NCBI GenBank assembly: GCA_023213315.1
Contig: JAKCPI010002524.1
Coordinates: 43,816-107,815, forward strand
Reading direction: 5' to 3'
DNA: 64,000 nt
DNA from: Euborellia annulipes
Lineage: Eukaryota; Arthropoda; Insecta; Dermaptera; Anisolabididae
In this document: piece after piece, positions 10,439-20,459 of the stretch
How the letters are laid out: every line of letters starts with the position of its first letter
How positions within the stretch are numbered: position 1 is the first letter of the stretch
Program-made: the position numbers and the translations under genes
Notes under the pieces: generated by a model
The model's input: the letters and a program-made list of their open reading frames with translations, nothing else
The model's database searches: none
Told to the model about the DNA's origin: nothing

Positions 10439-10560
10439 TGCAAATAAATTGTTTTAACGTGGAAAGCATTCTCTGGTTTTTTCTTCTCCATAACCTTAAA
10501 ATCCTTTTCTTTGAAAAACTGAAACCGGGTTCCATCTTAAAAAAAAGAAACATATCTGCT

Positions 10561-10860
10561 TGGCTTTTTATTTATTCTAATAAATTATAAGAAAAAGATT
10601 TATTTAAAATTAACATTCCGGCACATTTCGAATCGTGTCATCATCAAAAGAGATTTTACTATGCTTCTCCTTTTGTTTTATTTTCTTCCTGGCTGCATGT
10701 GACTATTGGTCATTATAGGTCTTCGGACCTTATGCACCCATTCACAAAAAAAAAAAAAAAAAATTTAGTGATGAAAAATCCTTCGGAAATTCACCAAGTA
10801 GGCCTAGTTTCGAATATCGGTCGCGCAAATAGTAAATTTATAATATATCAAAATGTATAA
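10561..10860. other. Decayed ribozyme element remnant and spacer
   Basis: A very degenerate motif (TTGATGA...GAAATGTG on the minus strand, about 10622-10657) is followed at 10688-10696 by CCTGGCTGC, the box shared by ribozyme elements. The rest is AT-rich with an A run near 10747-10764. Confidence 0.4.
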
Positions 10861-10864
10861 ATAT

Positions 10865-11040
10865 TTTTTTTTATATTTTCGGCATCAGATCCCGTCTCTA
10901 ATTATTTGATTAGAAGCCGTGTCGTATGAGACACGATGCAGACCCGGGACCTCTAGAACAAGAGACAACTGCTACTAGTTTTTCAAGGTCTTTTTCGGCA
11001 TCTGAGGCCATTTAGATTCCGACCCTATTTATTTCGTAAA
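10865..11040 (-). repeat. SINE-C-like copy, decayed
   Basis: On the minus strand this shows an AAATAGGGTCGGAATCTAAA then TGGCCTCAGATGCCGAAAAA arrangement (10990-11030) and a CCCGGGTCTGC patch. It matches the SINE-C tail and the shared domain; the head is not clear. Confidence 0.45.
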
Positions 11041-11068
11041 GATGATGGAGAAAATGGCTGTTTAATTT

Positions 11069-11411
11069 GATAAGGATAGCGAATAGCAGCTAGGAAAAAT
11101 CAAATCAGACAAAAAACTAGATCAGTTTTTATCAGATTTATTTGATCGTCGACGTTTCGGACGCCAGTCGCGCTCTTCCTCAGGACCTATGATCGATACA
11201 TGTACAATTATTATAAATCAACAGCAAAGCCATCATTTTTCTTCTCCCTCATTTTCCCTCTATACTTACAATCAATCGTCAATCAAATACAGATGGAGGT
11301 ATTTTTAGCGAAAACTGAAATCGTGTATGAAACAAAAATTTCAATATGCGAAATTTTGATCTAGTTTTTGTCTGATTTGATTTTTCCTGGCTGCTATTCG
11401 CTATCCTTATC
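11069..11411. mobile_element. Ribozyme palindrome P5, right core lost
   Basis: Outer arms GATAAGGATAGCGAATAGCA and the inverse at 11392-11411 match well. The left arm has an intact core on the minus strand (11151-11183); the right arm keeps CCTGGCTGC (11386-11394) but no plus-strand core. It is a one-ribozyme derivative. Confidence 0.7.
11151..11183 (-). ncRNA. Hammerhead ribozyme-like core (P5)
   Basis: Minus strand: CTGAGGA, A, helix II GAGCGC/GCGUCC with one mismatch, GAAACGTC. GUC/GAC can start helix I. The shared box appears, with one change, 57 nt downstream. Confidence 0.65.
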
Positions 11412-11433
11412 TATTTATTTCATTTGAGATAAA

Positions 11434-11689
11434 GTTGAGGGAGTCCCTCCTCAACTAGGACATCCTCCATAGCATAGAAGAGGTTGGATATAAGGAGCCG
11501 GTTGGAAGGATTAGTTCATCAGCTAGAGACGAAAGCAGGAGGAGGAGATAGAGATAAGAAATGATGTAACTTCACGGGGTGCCGGTAGATGGCTACGGCC
11601 AGAGGCCGGTTGGGTTTGTAGTGTGTGTCTTCGTGCACGAAAGCACCTCGGGTAAATAAACGGGGATCCCGATAGGAATTTCAAAATAA
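11434..11689 (+). repeat. Rep-B copy 1
   Basis: Family with the conserved stretch TAACTTCACGGGGTGCCGGT, then TAGATGGCTACGGCC, a hairpin around GTGCACGAAAGCACC, GGTAAATAAACGGGGATCCC and an ATTTCAAATAA-type 3' end. Other copies lie at 12481-12690, 13610-13866 and 42349-42518, with a diverged one near 21130-21240. It may be a SINE or a LINE 3' end; it has no clear box A/B and is not classified. Confidence 0.65.
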
Positions 11690-12480
11690 ATAAATAAATA
11701 AAGTCCTCACATGGGATCCAAAAGCGCTACTCTGTTATAAATTTATAAATAATGAACAAATGATGTAATATAATTCCAACAATTATTTAATCTGGAACGG
11801 GGAAAAAGGAATAAAACACTCAATTGAGTTTAAAAGAGAAGGGATGAGGAATTCTATTTGTAATTCAGATTAGAATTTATCCTTTTCAAATATAATATTA
11901 TTTTAAAGCATTTTAAAATAGAGAGAGAGAGAGGAAAAGAGGTTAAAGTCTTTAAAGAGAGAGAGAGAGAGAGAGAGTAAGTAGATGAATACACTTGTTG
12001 CATATTTAATAAATCCCTCTCTCTCTCTCTCTCTTCTCCAGCATCCATCTCTCTCTCATTTTTTACGCTGATGATAAAATTAATATTATTTTTAATATAG
12101 TGATAAATAGAGAGATTGAAAAAAAAAGAGAGAGATGTTGTTGTCTTCTGCTCCATCTATCTCTATCTCTCTATCCGATGGTTGGCTGGTATCAATTTAA
12201 TCGGGCAAATTGGCACCCCCACCCTTCAGAGTCTGTTTCCCTATCAGCACCGAACGATGTACATTTCATTTACTTAAATAACAACATCTCTCTCTCTCTC
12301 TCTCTTTTTTTCGTAGGGGGAATTTAATTGGAAAAGATTGAACTTAGAGAGAGAGAGAGAGAAAAAGAAAATCACTTAACACTATAGTTTTAAATGATAT
12401 TACTCAATCGCGAGAAATATAAGGGGATGGTAAATCCCTAAAGGTCAAACTATAACGTCTACTTGTTATATTATTTAAAT
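11690..12480. other. GA/CT microsatellite field
   Basis: GA and CT runs at about 11918-11978, 12015-12035, 12283-12305 and 12345-12362. The open frames across these runs are repeat artefacts. Confidence 0.7.
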
Positions 12481-12690
12481 CAAGGTGCTTTCGTGCACGG
12501 AAACACACACTTCAAACCTCTAGCCGTAGCCATCTACCGGCACCCCGTGAAGTTACATTATTTCCTATCTCTAACTCCTCATCCTGGTTTCGCCTCTAGC
12601 TAGTCTAATCCTTATTTCTGGTGTCTATTATCCAACCTCTTCTATGCTAGGAAGAATATCCTAGTTGAGGAGGGACTCCCTCAGCACCGT
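12481..12690 (-). repeat. Rep-B copy 2
   Basis: Minus-strand match to Rep-B copy 1, from the GTGCACGAAAGCACC hairpin region (diverged here) to the GAGGGAGTCCCTCCTCAACT start. Opposite in orientation to the copy about 1 kb to its left. Confidence 0.65.
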
Positions 12691-13012
12691 CGTGTAGCCT
12701 ACTCCTTTCGAAGAATTTGTCAATTAAGAAAAATAAATTTGCATTAGGAGCATCATTTAATTATTTATTTATTGTCATTTTTGGAACGTTTTACATTTAC
12801 ACTTTTTTTTTTTACAAAATTTTGATTTTAACTAATGCTAAGACTAAATAAAATATTTTAAAATATACTTTAAAATCCTGAGCTTGAGGGATTTTCTTAA
12901 ATTTTATTTAAGGTCTTTTTCGGCATCGAAGACCATTTATACCCCCCCCCCCTCCCGAGATTTGAAATACTTTTTTATTTTTAATGAAAAAAAAGAAATT
13001 AATGGCTGAGTG
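12691..13012. other. AT-rich spacer with SINE scrap
   Basis: AT-rich DNA. At about 12910-12945 the minus strand carries a version of the shared SINE domain (ATGGTCTTCGATGCCGAAAA), next to a C run at 12942-12951. Confidence 0.45.
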
Positions 13013-13018
13013 AGAAAT

Positions 13019-13080
13019 AACAGGAACAGGTAGATGAAGGCTGTTCTTTGCTGCATGTCTTCATCTACCTGTTCCTGTTT
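13019..13080. repeat. Small perfect hairpin, 20-21 bp stem
   Basis: ACAGGAACAGGTAGATGAAG is followed after a 19-nt loop by its exact inverse (13059-13080). Length and shape resemble a miRNA precursor, but a tiny MITE relic is equally possible. Nothing else in the window matches the arm. Confidence 0.6.
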
Positions 13081-13124
13081 ATTTTTAATGTAAAATTTTA
13101 AAAATTTGATTTGTATTTATATTC

Positions 13125-13318
13125 TAGCAAACAAGTGGTACAGAATACGCCTTTAAATTACCGAAATTAAGAAAAAATTGTGTACTGTGCGACCAGTCAC
13201 ACCAGATCACCCCCCCGGGGGGCCCTCCCAAGAAACACCTCTGGATCCGCCACTGATATATGTATATATATATATATATCCAGAACATTTAATATATATA
13301 TATATATATATATATATG
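13125..13318 (+). repeat. Rep-A 3' scrap, hAT-like end and TA microsatellite
   Basis: 13125-13207 matches the Rep-A 3' end (CAGTCACACCAGAT). Next to it 13208-13255 is a GC-rich piece ending GGATCCGCCACTG, which looks like one hAT-type MITE terminus without its partner. 13256-13318 is a TA microsatellite. Confidence 0.5.
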
Positions 13319-13320
13319 TT

Positions 13321-13455
13321 GGAGTCAGGGCATTCTTATTTAAGCCATTTGATATCCAAATGGCTTAAATAAAATCATCGGACCGCCTGGGATCCGAACC
13401 CTCGACCCTTGGTATACAAAGCAGGCGCGCTACCAACTACGTCAAGCCCGAGGGC
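13321..13455 (-). repeat. SINE-A copy, 3' truncated
   Basis: Minus strand: CCCTCGGGCTTGACGTAGTT, box B-like GGTTCGGATCC, then the TTTAAGCC palindrome; the tail is missing. Confidence 0.75.
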
Positions 13456-13479
13456 GATTTTTTATTAAATAAGAAAATA

Positions 13480-13609
13480 TTTAAAATGTAAGCAAATTCT
13501 CAAGCAGGCACTGGATTGGAATTTTGGGTCTCACCACAATAGCCCCCAGGCAACTCTACGAGGAGAGGGAGTTGGTGTGACATCCCGTCCTGTGGAAGGG
13601 ACTTGAAGA
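13480..13609 (+). other. Rep-H scrap and spacer
   Basis: A short match to the Rep-H family (TCTCAAGCAGGCACTGGATT at 13499-13518) is followed by GC-richer unclassified sequence leading into Rep-B copy 3. Confidence 0.4.
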
Positions 13610-13866
13610 AGGTTCCCTCTCAATGATGCATTCTTCAAAAGGAGTCGGTGCTCCTCAAACTAGGACATACCCCCCTCGCATAGAAGAGGTTGGATAAAAG
13701 GAACCAGAATTAAGGATTAGTTCACTGGCTATAAGTTATAGATAGAAAATAATGTAACTTCACGGGGTGCCGGTAGATGGCTACGGCCAGAGACCGGTTG
13801 GGTTTGAGGTGTGTGTCTCCGTGCATCTCGTGTAAATAAACGGGGATCCCGGTAGGAATTTCAAAT
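13610..13866 (+). repeat. Rep-B copy 3
   Basis: Same order as Rep-B copy 1, with the GTGCACGAAAGCACC hairpin partly deleted. Confidence 0.65.
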
Positions 13867-14591
13867 AATAATATTTATTTAAATGAAGTGAGTAATTATC
13901 ATAAATCAAGTTAAAATGTAATTCTAGACAACAAGCCAGCGTCTTGTTTAATCAAATGAAATGTATTATATAAGCTGGCTGCTATTGATATCCTCCAAGG
14001 CCATATGGCACTCTGATAAAAATCTTGGAACAAGGGAGGAGGAACGGCTCTCTAGTCATGCAACTGAGCCAGCCAACTGTCAAATGTACTGACCCTTGAC
14101 GATCTTTTACTTCTACTCATCCATTCACTTTAAATTTAATGTCATAACACCTGTTTGGTCTTGTTTGTGGTGGTGACGTAAAGACACTTTGATCGTAATA
14201 AATAATTAGTTTATTAGTTAGAGAGTGCGTGTTGTTTATCTTGTATTCTAAATCAACCACCAAGAGATGTGTGTGTGTGTTCATCAACTCATTAGTCTAA
14301 CTAGAAGTCATTGTATTTTTTTTTTTTCACTAACAACAATTGATTTTTTTTTTTGTTTCGATCTTCTTACAATTCAGGAATATTATTCCCTCGATTGATC
14401 ATTGTTTTCTATTAAAATTTGGATTATTATTATAGAACGGATTTGTTAATACAGTAATATCAAGTGTTGCCGAACTTTTATCCCTAAAGGGCAATTTATT
14501 CTGTAAAATACACACTGTACAAAAAATTTTCAATCGTTTCCAATATACTTTTTGTGCTTAAAATTTAATATACCTAGTTTGTGACATTGTC
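13867..14591. other. AT-rich spacer
   Basis: No gene or complete element. A CTGGCTGCTATTG stretch near 13976 resembles the outer end of ribozyme elements, but no core is nearby. There are T runs near 14318-14328 and 14346-14355. Confidence 0.5.
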
Positions 14592-15006
14592 AGGTCTCTC
14601 GTCTTTTCTGTCGCGCTTTATGTCTTCGAAACATGGACCCTAAAGAAAAACAACTATGACCGAATAAACGCCTTCAAGATGTGGTGCTGGGGGAGGATGC
14701 TAAGAGTCCCGTGGACGGCTCGCCGAACCAATAAATCCATTTTAGAGGAGGTTCACGCGGACCGGCGTCTTTCCGAGGTGATACTCAAGAGGGTCGTTAA
14801 ATACTTCGGTCAGGTTACTCGGTTTGACACCGGGCTTAGAGAAGATAATCATGCAGGGTAAAGTGGAGGTCAAAAGAAGAGGCAGATCACTAGCAAGATG
14901 GACGGATCAAATAAAGGCCCAACTTGGCACACTTCATGCTGCTACAACGATGGCCAGGAGCAGATCACTTGCAAGAACTGGGGCTGTGAGAGTATGGAAG
15001 AAATGA
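14592..15006 (+). pseudogene. LINE ORF2 C-terminal fragment (RTE-like)
   Basis: One frame (14592-14861) encodes a peptide containing ALYVFETWTLKK, FKMWCWGRMLRVPW, NKSILEEV and a KRVVKYFGQV-like motif. A second frame (from 14824) continues with QGKVEVKRRGR, ARWTDQIK and LHAATTMARSR. This is the typical order of the region after the reverse transcriptase palm in RTE/CR1-like non-LTR elements. The frame change shows a frameshift. The 5' portion and any poly-A tail are not recognised. It is a dead 5'-truncated copy. Confidence 0.8.
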
Positions 15007-15192
15007 GGATCACGACTCCTCTGAAAAAAAAATACGATTTAGTAAAGAAAATATGAATAAAATTTTAGTAGCTTAAAAAAAAGTATGAAATTTTTACTAA
15101 AGTAACTAAACGAGATAGTAAAGGCATCGTACAAATTCATATATGAAGAAAAGAAACCAAGAGCTCGAGTTCAAACCTCTCGAGAGGCCGAT
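15007..15192. other. Short AT-rich spacer
   Basis: Follows the LINE fragment. It is A-rich at first and may include the decayed LINE 3' end; nothing else is recognisable. Confidence 0.4.
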
Positions 15193-15345
15193 TTTTACTT
15201 TCTCTTACCTATATTTGTTAATATATATATAGAGAAAGTATTGAATTCATGTCAAAAATTCGATGTCGAGATTTTGATGGATATACACATTTTGAGGTCC
15301 CCTGAATTCAAGAAAGTGGTTTTTGCGACATGGTCTGTCTTTTTT
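15193..15345 (+). repeat. Rep-A copy, 5' part
   Basis: Starts TTTTTACTTTCTCTTACC and runs to the GACATGGTCTGTCT block, where a LINE chimera interrupts it. The Rep-A 3' part resumes at 15946; about 300 bp of the Rep-A middle is missing, so this was not a clean insertion. Confidence 0.75.
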
Positions 15346-15932
15346 TTTTCTCTGGGTAGGTGGAAATCTTCTTAGACGCTCTGAAACTCAGCAGTGCGTG
15401 GGATTCTTACCCAGTAAAACCAGCTCCCTAATGTCCAGCGGCCCTTTCAATCCTCCAACGGGACCACCGTTAGGTATTGCATCATAGCAAGAGACATTAG
15501 CTATTGCTTTTCCGCCAATATGAGGATGTCTCCTTCTTCACTGATTTTCTTCCGATTGATTTCTCTCTCGCTCCAGTCGTCTAAGCTTCTTCATCAGAAT
15601 AGCCGAGAAGCTTTTGACCGCACTCCAATTTTCCCTCTGATTTTAGCATGTGGATTACCAGGTTTTCGGGTGTTGCATTCTCCCCAAAATGCCGAGCAAG
15701 GACCTCGCGTTCTCCGCGCAATAAAAGAAGGTAAGGCATGCTCCACGTCTTCGGTGTTTTTGCATACCGGGCACAGTGGATCCTCCTCCAGTTTAAAACG
15801 ATATATGTATGCCCGGAAGCATCCATGATCGGATAAAACTTGGCTCATATAAAAGTCCACTTCGCCGTTGCTGTCTTTTTGCGACTTTTGATATACGAGG
15901 TTAGCACACCAACACCTACACCAGGCCCCGAG
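15346..15932 (-). mobile_element. SINE-A head fused to LINE ORF2 3' end, with poly-A
   Basis: Read on the minus strand, it opens with the SINE-A head (GCCCTCGGGGCCTGGTGTAG, then TGCTAACCTCGTATA). It then passes, without the SINE body, into a LINE ORF2 C-terminal region encoding YMSQVLSDHGCFRAYIYRF, DPLCPVCKN and DVEHALPSF. That is the CCHC-type zinc motif after the RNase H domain in R1/Jockey-like LINEs. It ends in a run of nine or more A (about 15346-15354). A frame stays open from 15950 to 15594 across the junction. The structure looks like a template-switch retrocopy. Confidence 0.7.
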
Positions 15933-15945
15933 GGCACTCTTGTAC

Positions 15946-16135
15946 TTCATAGTAAAGGTTGTAGAAATGGTTGTTATAGTAACAAAATATAAATATTTTC
16001 CTCTTTATAATTTGTATATCTTGAATTCTAATATATCGGCGGAAACTAAATATATCTCGACACAAAAAAATCTTGTGTGCTTGTTACCAAAGATAAGAGA
16101 AAGTTGTGTGCTGTGCGACTAGTCACACCAGATTT
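15946..16135 (+). repeat. Rep-A copy, 3' part
   Basis: Continues the Rep-A copy broken at 15345. It has the TTGTTATAGTAACAAAATAT block and the final CTAGTCACACCAGATTTTT. Confidence 0.75.
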
Positions 16136-16805
16136 TTATATTTTGTACCATTTTTCGAAAAATTTAAGAGTCATTGTATTTTTATTTTCATTATATGTCT
16201 TCGTTTTCATAATATTCAACCTATTTTATTTATTTTTTTTTTATCTATCGTAAAAAAAAGGTTATTTTTTTAATACACTCACAGACGGTGCGTTAGGCAA
16301 TTATATATTAGCTTTAAAAGTTAGTCAAAGTGAGTGAATGAAGAAGAAGAAGGCAGGAAGAGGGGAGGGGGGGGGGGTAAAAAGGCTTAAAAAAAGCACG
16401 TGCAAAAGCATTTATCCCCCCCTCTCTTAAGAAGAAGAAGAAGAGTCAGTCAACGTGCAATGTGCACACCCATATAACAAAAAAAAAAACCCTTTTTGCA
16501 GTCCCTCCCACTACGTCTCTTTTTTGAAGAGAACGACGGCCTCAAATGCACGTGAAATGAATAATAAACTTGGATTGGTGTAAGGAGGAGAAAAAAAAAA
16601 AAAAAAAAGAAGAAGAAAGATTGGCTCAAAATGAGTTTAGCGTATAAAACGTATTAGAGGCAAAAAGAGAGAGAAAAAGAGTTAAGTAACCAAAAAGGGG
16701 ATATTAACAAGTTTTATTAAATAAAAAAATAATTTTGTTTACTCTAATAATTATGAAAAAATTGATTCAAAGTATTTATTTGCCTGTTGCTTCACTTCTA
16801 ATTAA
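16136..16805. other. Purine-rich simple-sequence spacer
   Basis: GAA and AAG triplet tracts (16340-16450), an A run at about 16590-16608 and a G run near 16368-16377. No gene. Confidence 0.6.
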
Positions 16806-16935
16806 CTAGCTATTCCTCCATGGGCGTAACTAGGGGGGTGCCAGGGGGGGAAAGCTCCCTGCTCCAAGAAAAATTGAGAAAATATGAAGCTTTCCAGGCC
16901 CCCCGGAGGATAGCTGGTCCTATGCCCCCCAAATT
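16806..16935. repeat. Possible hAT-like MITE fragment
   Basis: GGGCGTAACTAGGGGGGTGC and the C-rich CAGGCCCCCCGG stretch resemble the GC-rich termini of the hAT-type MITE at 47226-47615. No target duplication can be identified. Confidence 0.35.
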
Positions 16936-17224
16936 ACAAAAATATCCTTAGACAGCTAATTATAGGTGAATAAAATCATTTTTTTTTATCGTAGCTTAGA
17001 CGTGTTCTGGTTTATTATACCAATGATTTGCTAACTGCTGGGTAAATTTGCTAGTTGACTAGATGTGAAGCAACTGGCCCTAAGAATAGTATCAGAGGGG
17101 GTATTCTTAAAGATAAGTCAGCCCTCTTCCCAAAAAAAAAATTTTCCTTAAAATATAGTGTATTTTTAAAAATTTATAAAAAATTTTTGGGGGGGGGGGG
17201 GGGGTTAAAAAAAATATAAAAAAA
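16936..17224. other. AT-rich spacer with G and A runs
   Basis: No gene. A G run at about 17189-17204 and an A run at 17219-17231. Confidence 0.5.
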
Positions 17225-17549
17225 AAAAAAAATAATAGTGGAGTGTCCATATGTATGTATGTCTGTCTGTCCGTCCGTCTGTCACTCTCTGTTTGTCCAA
17301 CTTCCCGTTGGAATTTCGAAACGAAATTTTGCAGTCTTATAAAGGACGTTATGGAGAGACCAGGAAAAATACTCGGATCCCGAAATTCCTATAACTTTTT
17401 GAGTTATTAATCCTTAAAGTTACGATTTCTCTCATTGGAAATGTATAGAGAAATATCTATGTATTCTTTGCATTTATATATATTCTATGAATGTAAACAA
17501 ATCCTCAAGCAGGCACTGGATTGGAATACGTAGCAATAATTTTCGTTTC
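17225..17549 (+). repeat. Rep-H copy 1, interrupted by SINE-A
   Basis: Family with a TGTCTGTCTGTCCGTCCGTC block, CCCGAAATTCCTATAACTTT, AAATGTATAGAGAAATAT, and CAAGCAGGCACTGGATTGGA. Other copies lie at 46148-46450 (plus) and 23885-24070 (minus). A GGCGGGCCCGAACCAGCTGG end, present in the 46-kb copy directly after the body, appears here at 17808-17827, beyond the SINE. Some Helitron families look similar at the 5' end, but no CTRR end with hairpin is seen. Confidence 0.55.
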
Positions 17550-17806
17550 GCCCTCGGGGCTTGGTGTAGAGGTTAGCGTGCTAACCTCGTATACCAAACG
17601 TCGCGGGTTCGGACCCCAGGCAGTCTGATGATTTTATTTAAGCCAATTTGATACCAAATGGCTTAAATAAGAATGCTTGGACCCCAAATAAATATATATT
17701 ATTAAATAACGGTTATCGTAAAAGTCTTAAATGGCCGAAGTTGCCGAAAAGACTGTGTGAATGTGTGTGTGAATGAGAAAAAGTGTGAATGTTTAAAAAA
17801 AAAAAA
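17550..17806 (+). repeat. SINE-A copy, near complete
   Basis: Head GCCCTCGGGGCTTGGTGTAG, box B-like GGTTCGGACCC, TTTAAGCC palindrome, shared domain AAATGGCCGAAGTTGCCGAA, GTGTGTGTGAATGAG and poly-A. It sits inside Rep-H copy 1. Confidence 0.8.
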
Positions 17807-17827
17807 GAAGGCGGGCCCGAACCAGCT

Positions 17828-18547
17828 GGAGGGGATCCAGGGGGCCTACTTAGTTTTATAATAAAAACGAAACGTCATGAAAATTCAAAAAAAATTTACA
17901 ATAATAATAGAAATTTTGATATTTGACCGTGCTGGCCACATCAGTTTTTTTTTCTCCCCTAATTATACAATATATTTTTTTATTTTATAATTATTACGCA
18001 AAATACGCAAGCTTAATAAATATAATGATGATAGGTTCGTGTTAATTTATCCCAATCATGGACACAACAAATTTGCATATTTCACATATTTATTTGCATA
18101 CACACACACACACACACACCCAGACATGTATTATCAGGGAGAGAGAGAGAGAGATCATTCGCGAACCAGGGAAAATCCCAATAATAATATTGATCCAATT
18201 TCTACCCTTTTTGCCCCCCCCCTCCCCCCACCCTGCTCTACTCCTACCCCATAGCGCGTCAAACCTAATTTTCTACCTGTACTAAAATAGTAATAAAATA
18301 AATGTTTTCCAATTAGCAATTTTATTTAGAGCTATTGTCATAGTATTATCATCATAGAAACAAAAGCGAGTTAATATTAAATTTTTTTTTTTTTTTTACA
18401 TTTTAGTGGAAATTTATTAATTAGGTGACGTCATATGCGTCTTCTTATTACATAAAGGCTGAATTTTTTTACAATAATATTTTATATCTCTAGGAGTCAA
18501 AATTATAAACATAAATTTTCATTTTGTTATCTGTTCTGCCTTCGAAT
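17828..18547. other. AT-rich spacer with CA and GA runs
   Basis: CA run at about 18099-18118 and GA run at about 18137-18152. No gene. The two short overlapping frames here are microsatellite artefacts. Confidence 0.6.
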
Positions 18548-19046
18548 TTTTACTTTCTCTTACCTATGTATATATGTAATATATATAGAAAGTATTGGAT
18601 TCATGTCAAAAATTCGATGTCGAGAATTTGATGGATTTACACGTTTTGAGGTCCCTTGAATCCAAAAAAGTGGTTTTCGTGACATGTTCTGTCTGTCTGT
18701 GAAGAAAATATCTCAAGAATGAAAAGAGCTATGAGGTTGAAATTTTATATTTAAGTTAGCCACCCCCCTGGCACGTGACACGAAGCTTTTGAACAAAGTC
18801 AGCCAAAAAGTACTACTAGTACTTTACTGATTAAATTTTCACGTTTTTTTTTTTACTTTTTCAAAATCGCTCAACGATTTTGATAAAAATTCATAAATAT
18901 ATTATTTTTTAGATGCTCTTTAAAATTTATATTCTCATTTTGGTCTAAAAATTGTTTGAAGCACACTTTACTCTTGTACTTCATAGTAAAGATAGGAGAA
19001 ATGGTTGCGATGGTAACAAAATCTAAATATTTTTAGTAGAAGAATT
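18548..19046 (+). repeat. Rep-A copy, 5' part
   Basis: Complete from TTTTTACTTTCTCTTACC to the TTGCGATGGTAACAAAATCT block. Interrupted by ribozyme palindrome P6; resumes at 19312. Confidence 0.8.
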
Positions 19047-19138
19047 TCGATGGCTTACATGTGAGTGGTAATTATTAGGATTAGGAAGATGTATGGCAGC
19101 CAGCAAATGATAAAAAAAAACTCTATTTGATTATGGTC

Positions 19139-19171
19139 GACGTTTCGGGATCACCTCGACCCCATCTTCAG
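19139..19171 (-). ncRNA. Hammerhead ribozyme-like core (P6 left)
   Basis: Minus strand: CTGAAGA, U, a 6-bp helix II GGGGUC/GAUCCC, GAAACGTC. The core is intact. Confidence 0.7.
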
Positions 19172-19219
19172 GGCGATAAACTCTAAGCATCTAAATCTAA
19201 GTAACAACAGTTTACAGTC

Positions 19220-19252
19220 CTGAAGATGGGATCGACGTGATCCCGGAACGTC
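19220..19252 (+). ncRNA. Hammerhead-like core with GGAA (P6 right)
   Basis: CTGAAGA, U, perfect helix II GGGAUC/GAUCCC, then GGAACGTC. The GAAA is changed to GGAA, which should disable it, while the left partner remains intact. Confidence 0.55.
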
Positions 19253-19311
19253 GACGATAATCAAATAGTTTCTTTATCACTTGCTGGCTGCCATACATCT
19301 TCCTAATTCTT

Positions 19312-19472
19312 ACAAATATTTTCCCATACTTATAAATTTTACATCTTGAAATTCGAATGTATCGTACTCTCGGAAACTAACCATATGTTGACACAAAAAA
19401 TCTGGAGTGACAAACTTTCGATTACCGATGGTAAGAAAAAGTTTTGTGCTGTTCAACCAATGACACCAGATT
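19312..19472 (+). repeat. Rep-A copy, 3' part
   Basis: Resumes with AAATATTTTCCCATACTTAT and ends with the CCAATGACACCAGATTTTT hairpin arm. Confidence 0.8.
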
Positions 19473-19964
19473 TTTTTTATTTTTAAAGTTATATAGTTAT
19501 TAATACCATAATATAGATATTTGACACTAATAATGGACGAAAGATTTTGATCTCATATGGAAATAAGAATACAAATAAATGTTAAGGAAAAAAGAAATTT
19601 TAAATTGATTTATAGATCAATTTTGGTTTGCAAAAATAAATAGAGAAAGAGAAGTGGATGCGGGCTCTCTCGTTCGAGGGCGATAACTCTAGTGACCACA
19701 GAGAGTTGATGCCTTTTGTGCCTGGAACCTTTCAGGTAAAGGAAAGATCCTACACATCCACACATATAGATATGGATATTGTCTGTCTGAAAATAAAATT
19801 TATGATTTTCTTTTTTTTGGAATCTAAGGTTATTCAGATTTATACAAATAACTTAATTTTCAAGTCCTGAAGAGAGAGAGAGTTGGGGGGGGGGGAGGGG
19901 GTATATTGAATTTTTTTTGGGGGGTGGTTCTTTAAATATCCCTCTCCTCCATACACAAAAATAT
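19473..19964. other. AT-rich spacer with GA and G runs
   Basis: No gene. A GAGAGAGAG run at about 19870-19882 and G runs at 19885-19925. A 70-codon frame starting near 19658 has no recognisable features. Confidence 0.55.
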
Positions 19965-20400
19965 TTTTAAAATACCGTATATCCCTGAACCCCAAGGCCC
20001 CGAGGTCTCTCAAAGGGAAATTTTCATTAAATTTTGTTTTTACTTGAGCCCCAAGGGCCGGGGCCTCTCAAAGGGAAATTTTTATTAAATTTTCTTTTTT
20101 TATCTAAATTTTCCCATTTTTATTGAGCCCTGAGGGCCCCGGGGCCTTTCAAAGGGAAATTTTTATTAAATTTTCTTTTTTTATCTAAATTTTCCCATTT
20201 TTATTGAGCCCTGAGGGCCCCGGGGCCTCTCAAAGGGAAATTTTCATTAAATTTTGTTAGAGCCGAGGCCTTCAAAGGAATAAATTTTTTTTTTGGCTGG
20301 GGCGAAGGGAAATTTTCATAAATTTTTTTTTTATAAATATATGGGGGCTATGCGTGGGGCGGGGCGGACCCCCCCTCGCCCCCCCTTCGGTACCCACTGC
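19965..20400. repeat. Tandem repeat of a GC/AT mosaic unit
   Basis: Four copies of a unit of about 60-82 bp containing AGGGCCCCGGGGCCTCTCAA and AGGGAAATTTTCATTAAATT occur between 19986 and 20270, followed by decayed units and a CG-rich end. The unit resembles the interior of the hAT-type MITE at 47226-47615, so this may be an internally amplified relative. Confidence 0.65.
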
Positions 20401-20459
20401 CTGAAGCGAATCTTTTACATCTCCACTCTTTTACATGTTCCAAGATAATAATACTTATT

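Larger units (their letters stand above)
10190..10560. mobile_element. Decayed ribozyme elements P4, nested palindromes
   Basis: Three hammerhead-like cores fall in 220 bp: 10234-10265 (minus), 10316-10349 (minus) and 10404-10438 (plus). The inner pair sits in inverted arms reading ATGCCTAACGCAAACCATCC on the left. The outer arms are less clear. Confidence 0.55.
19047..19311. mobile_element. Ribozyme palindrome P6 inserted in Rep-A
   Basis: Arms ATTAGGAAGATGTATGGCAG (from 19080) and the inverse ending at 19307 enclose a minus-strand core (19139-19171) and a plus-strand core (19220-19252). The shared box occurs in both arms (19096-19104 inverted, 19283-19291). The flanking Rep-A sequence AAATATTTT is present on both sides, so the insertion probably duplicated about 9 bp. 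Confidence 0.8.

Noticed and set aside
11854..12327. ORFs of 75-100 codons across GA/CT runs
   Set aside because: They consist mostly of repeated Ser-Leu or Arg-Glu from microsatellites.
17860..17880. Hammerhead core at GAAACGTC near 17868
   Set aside because: No CUGANGA or helix II lies upstream.
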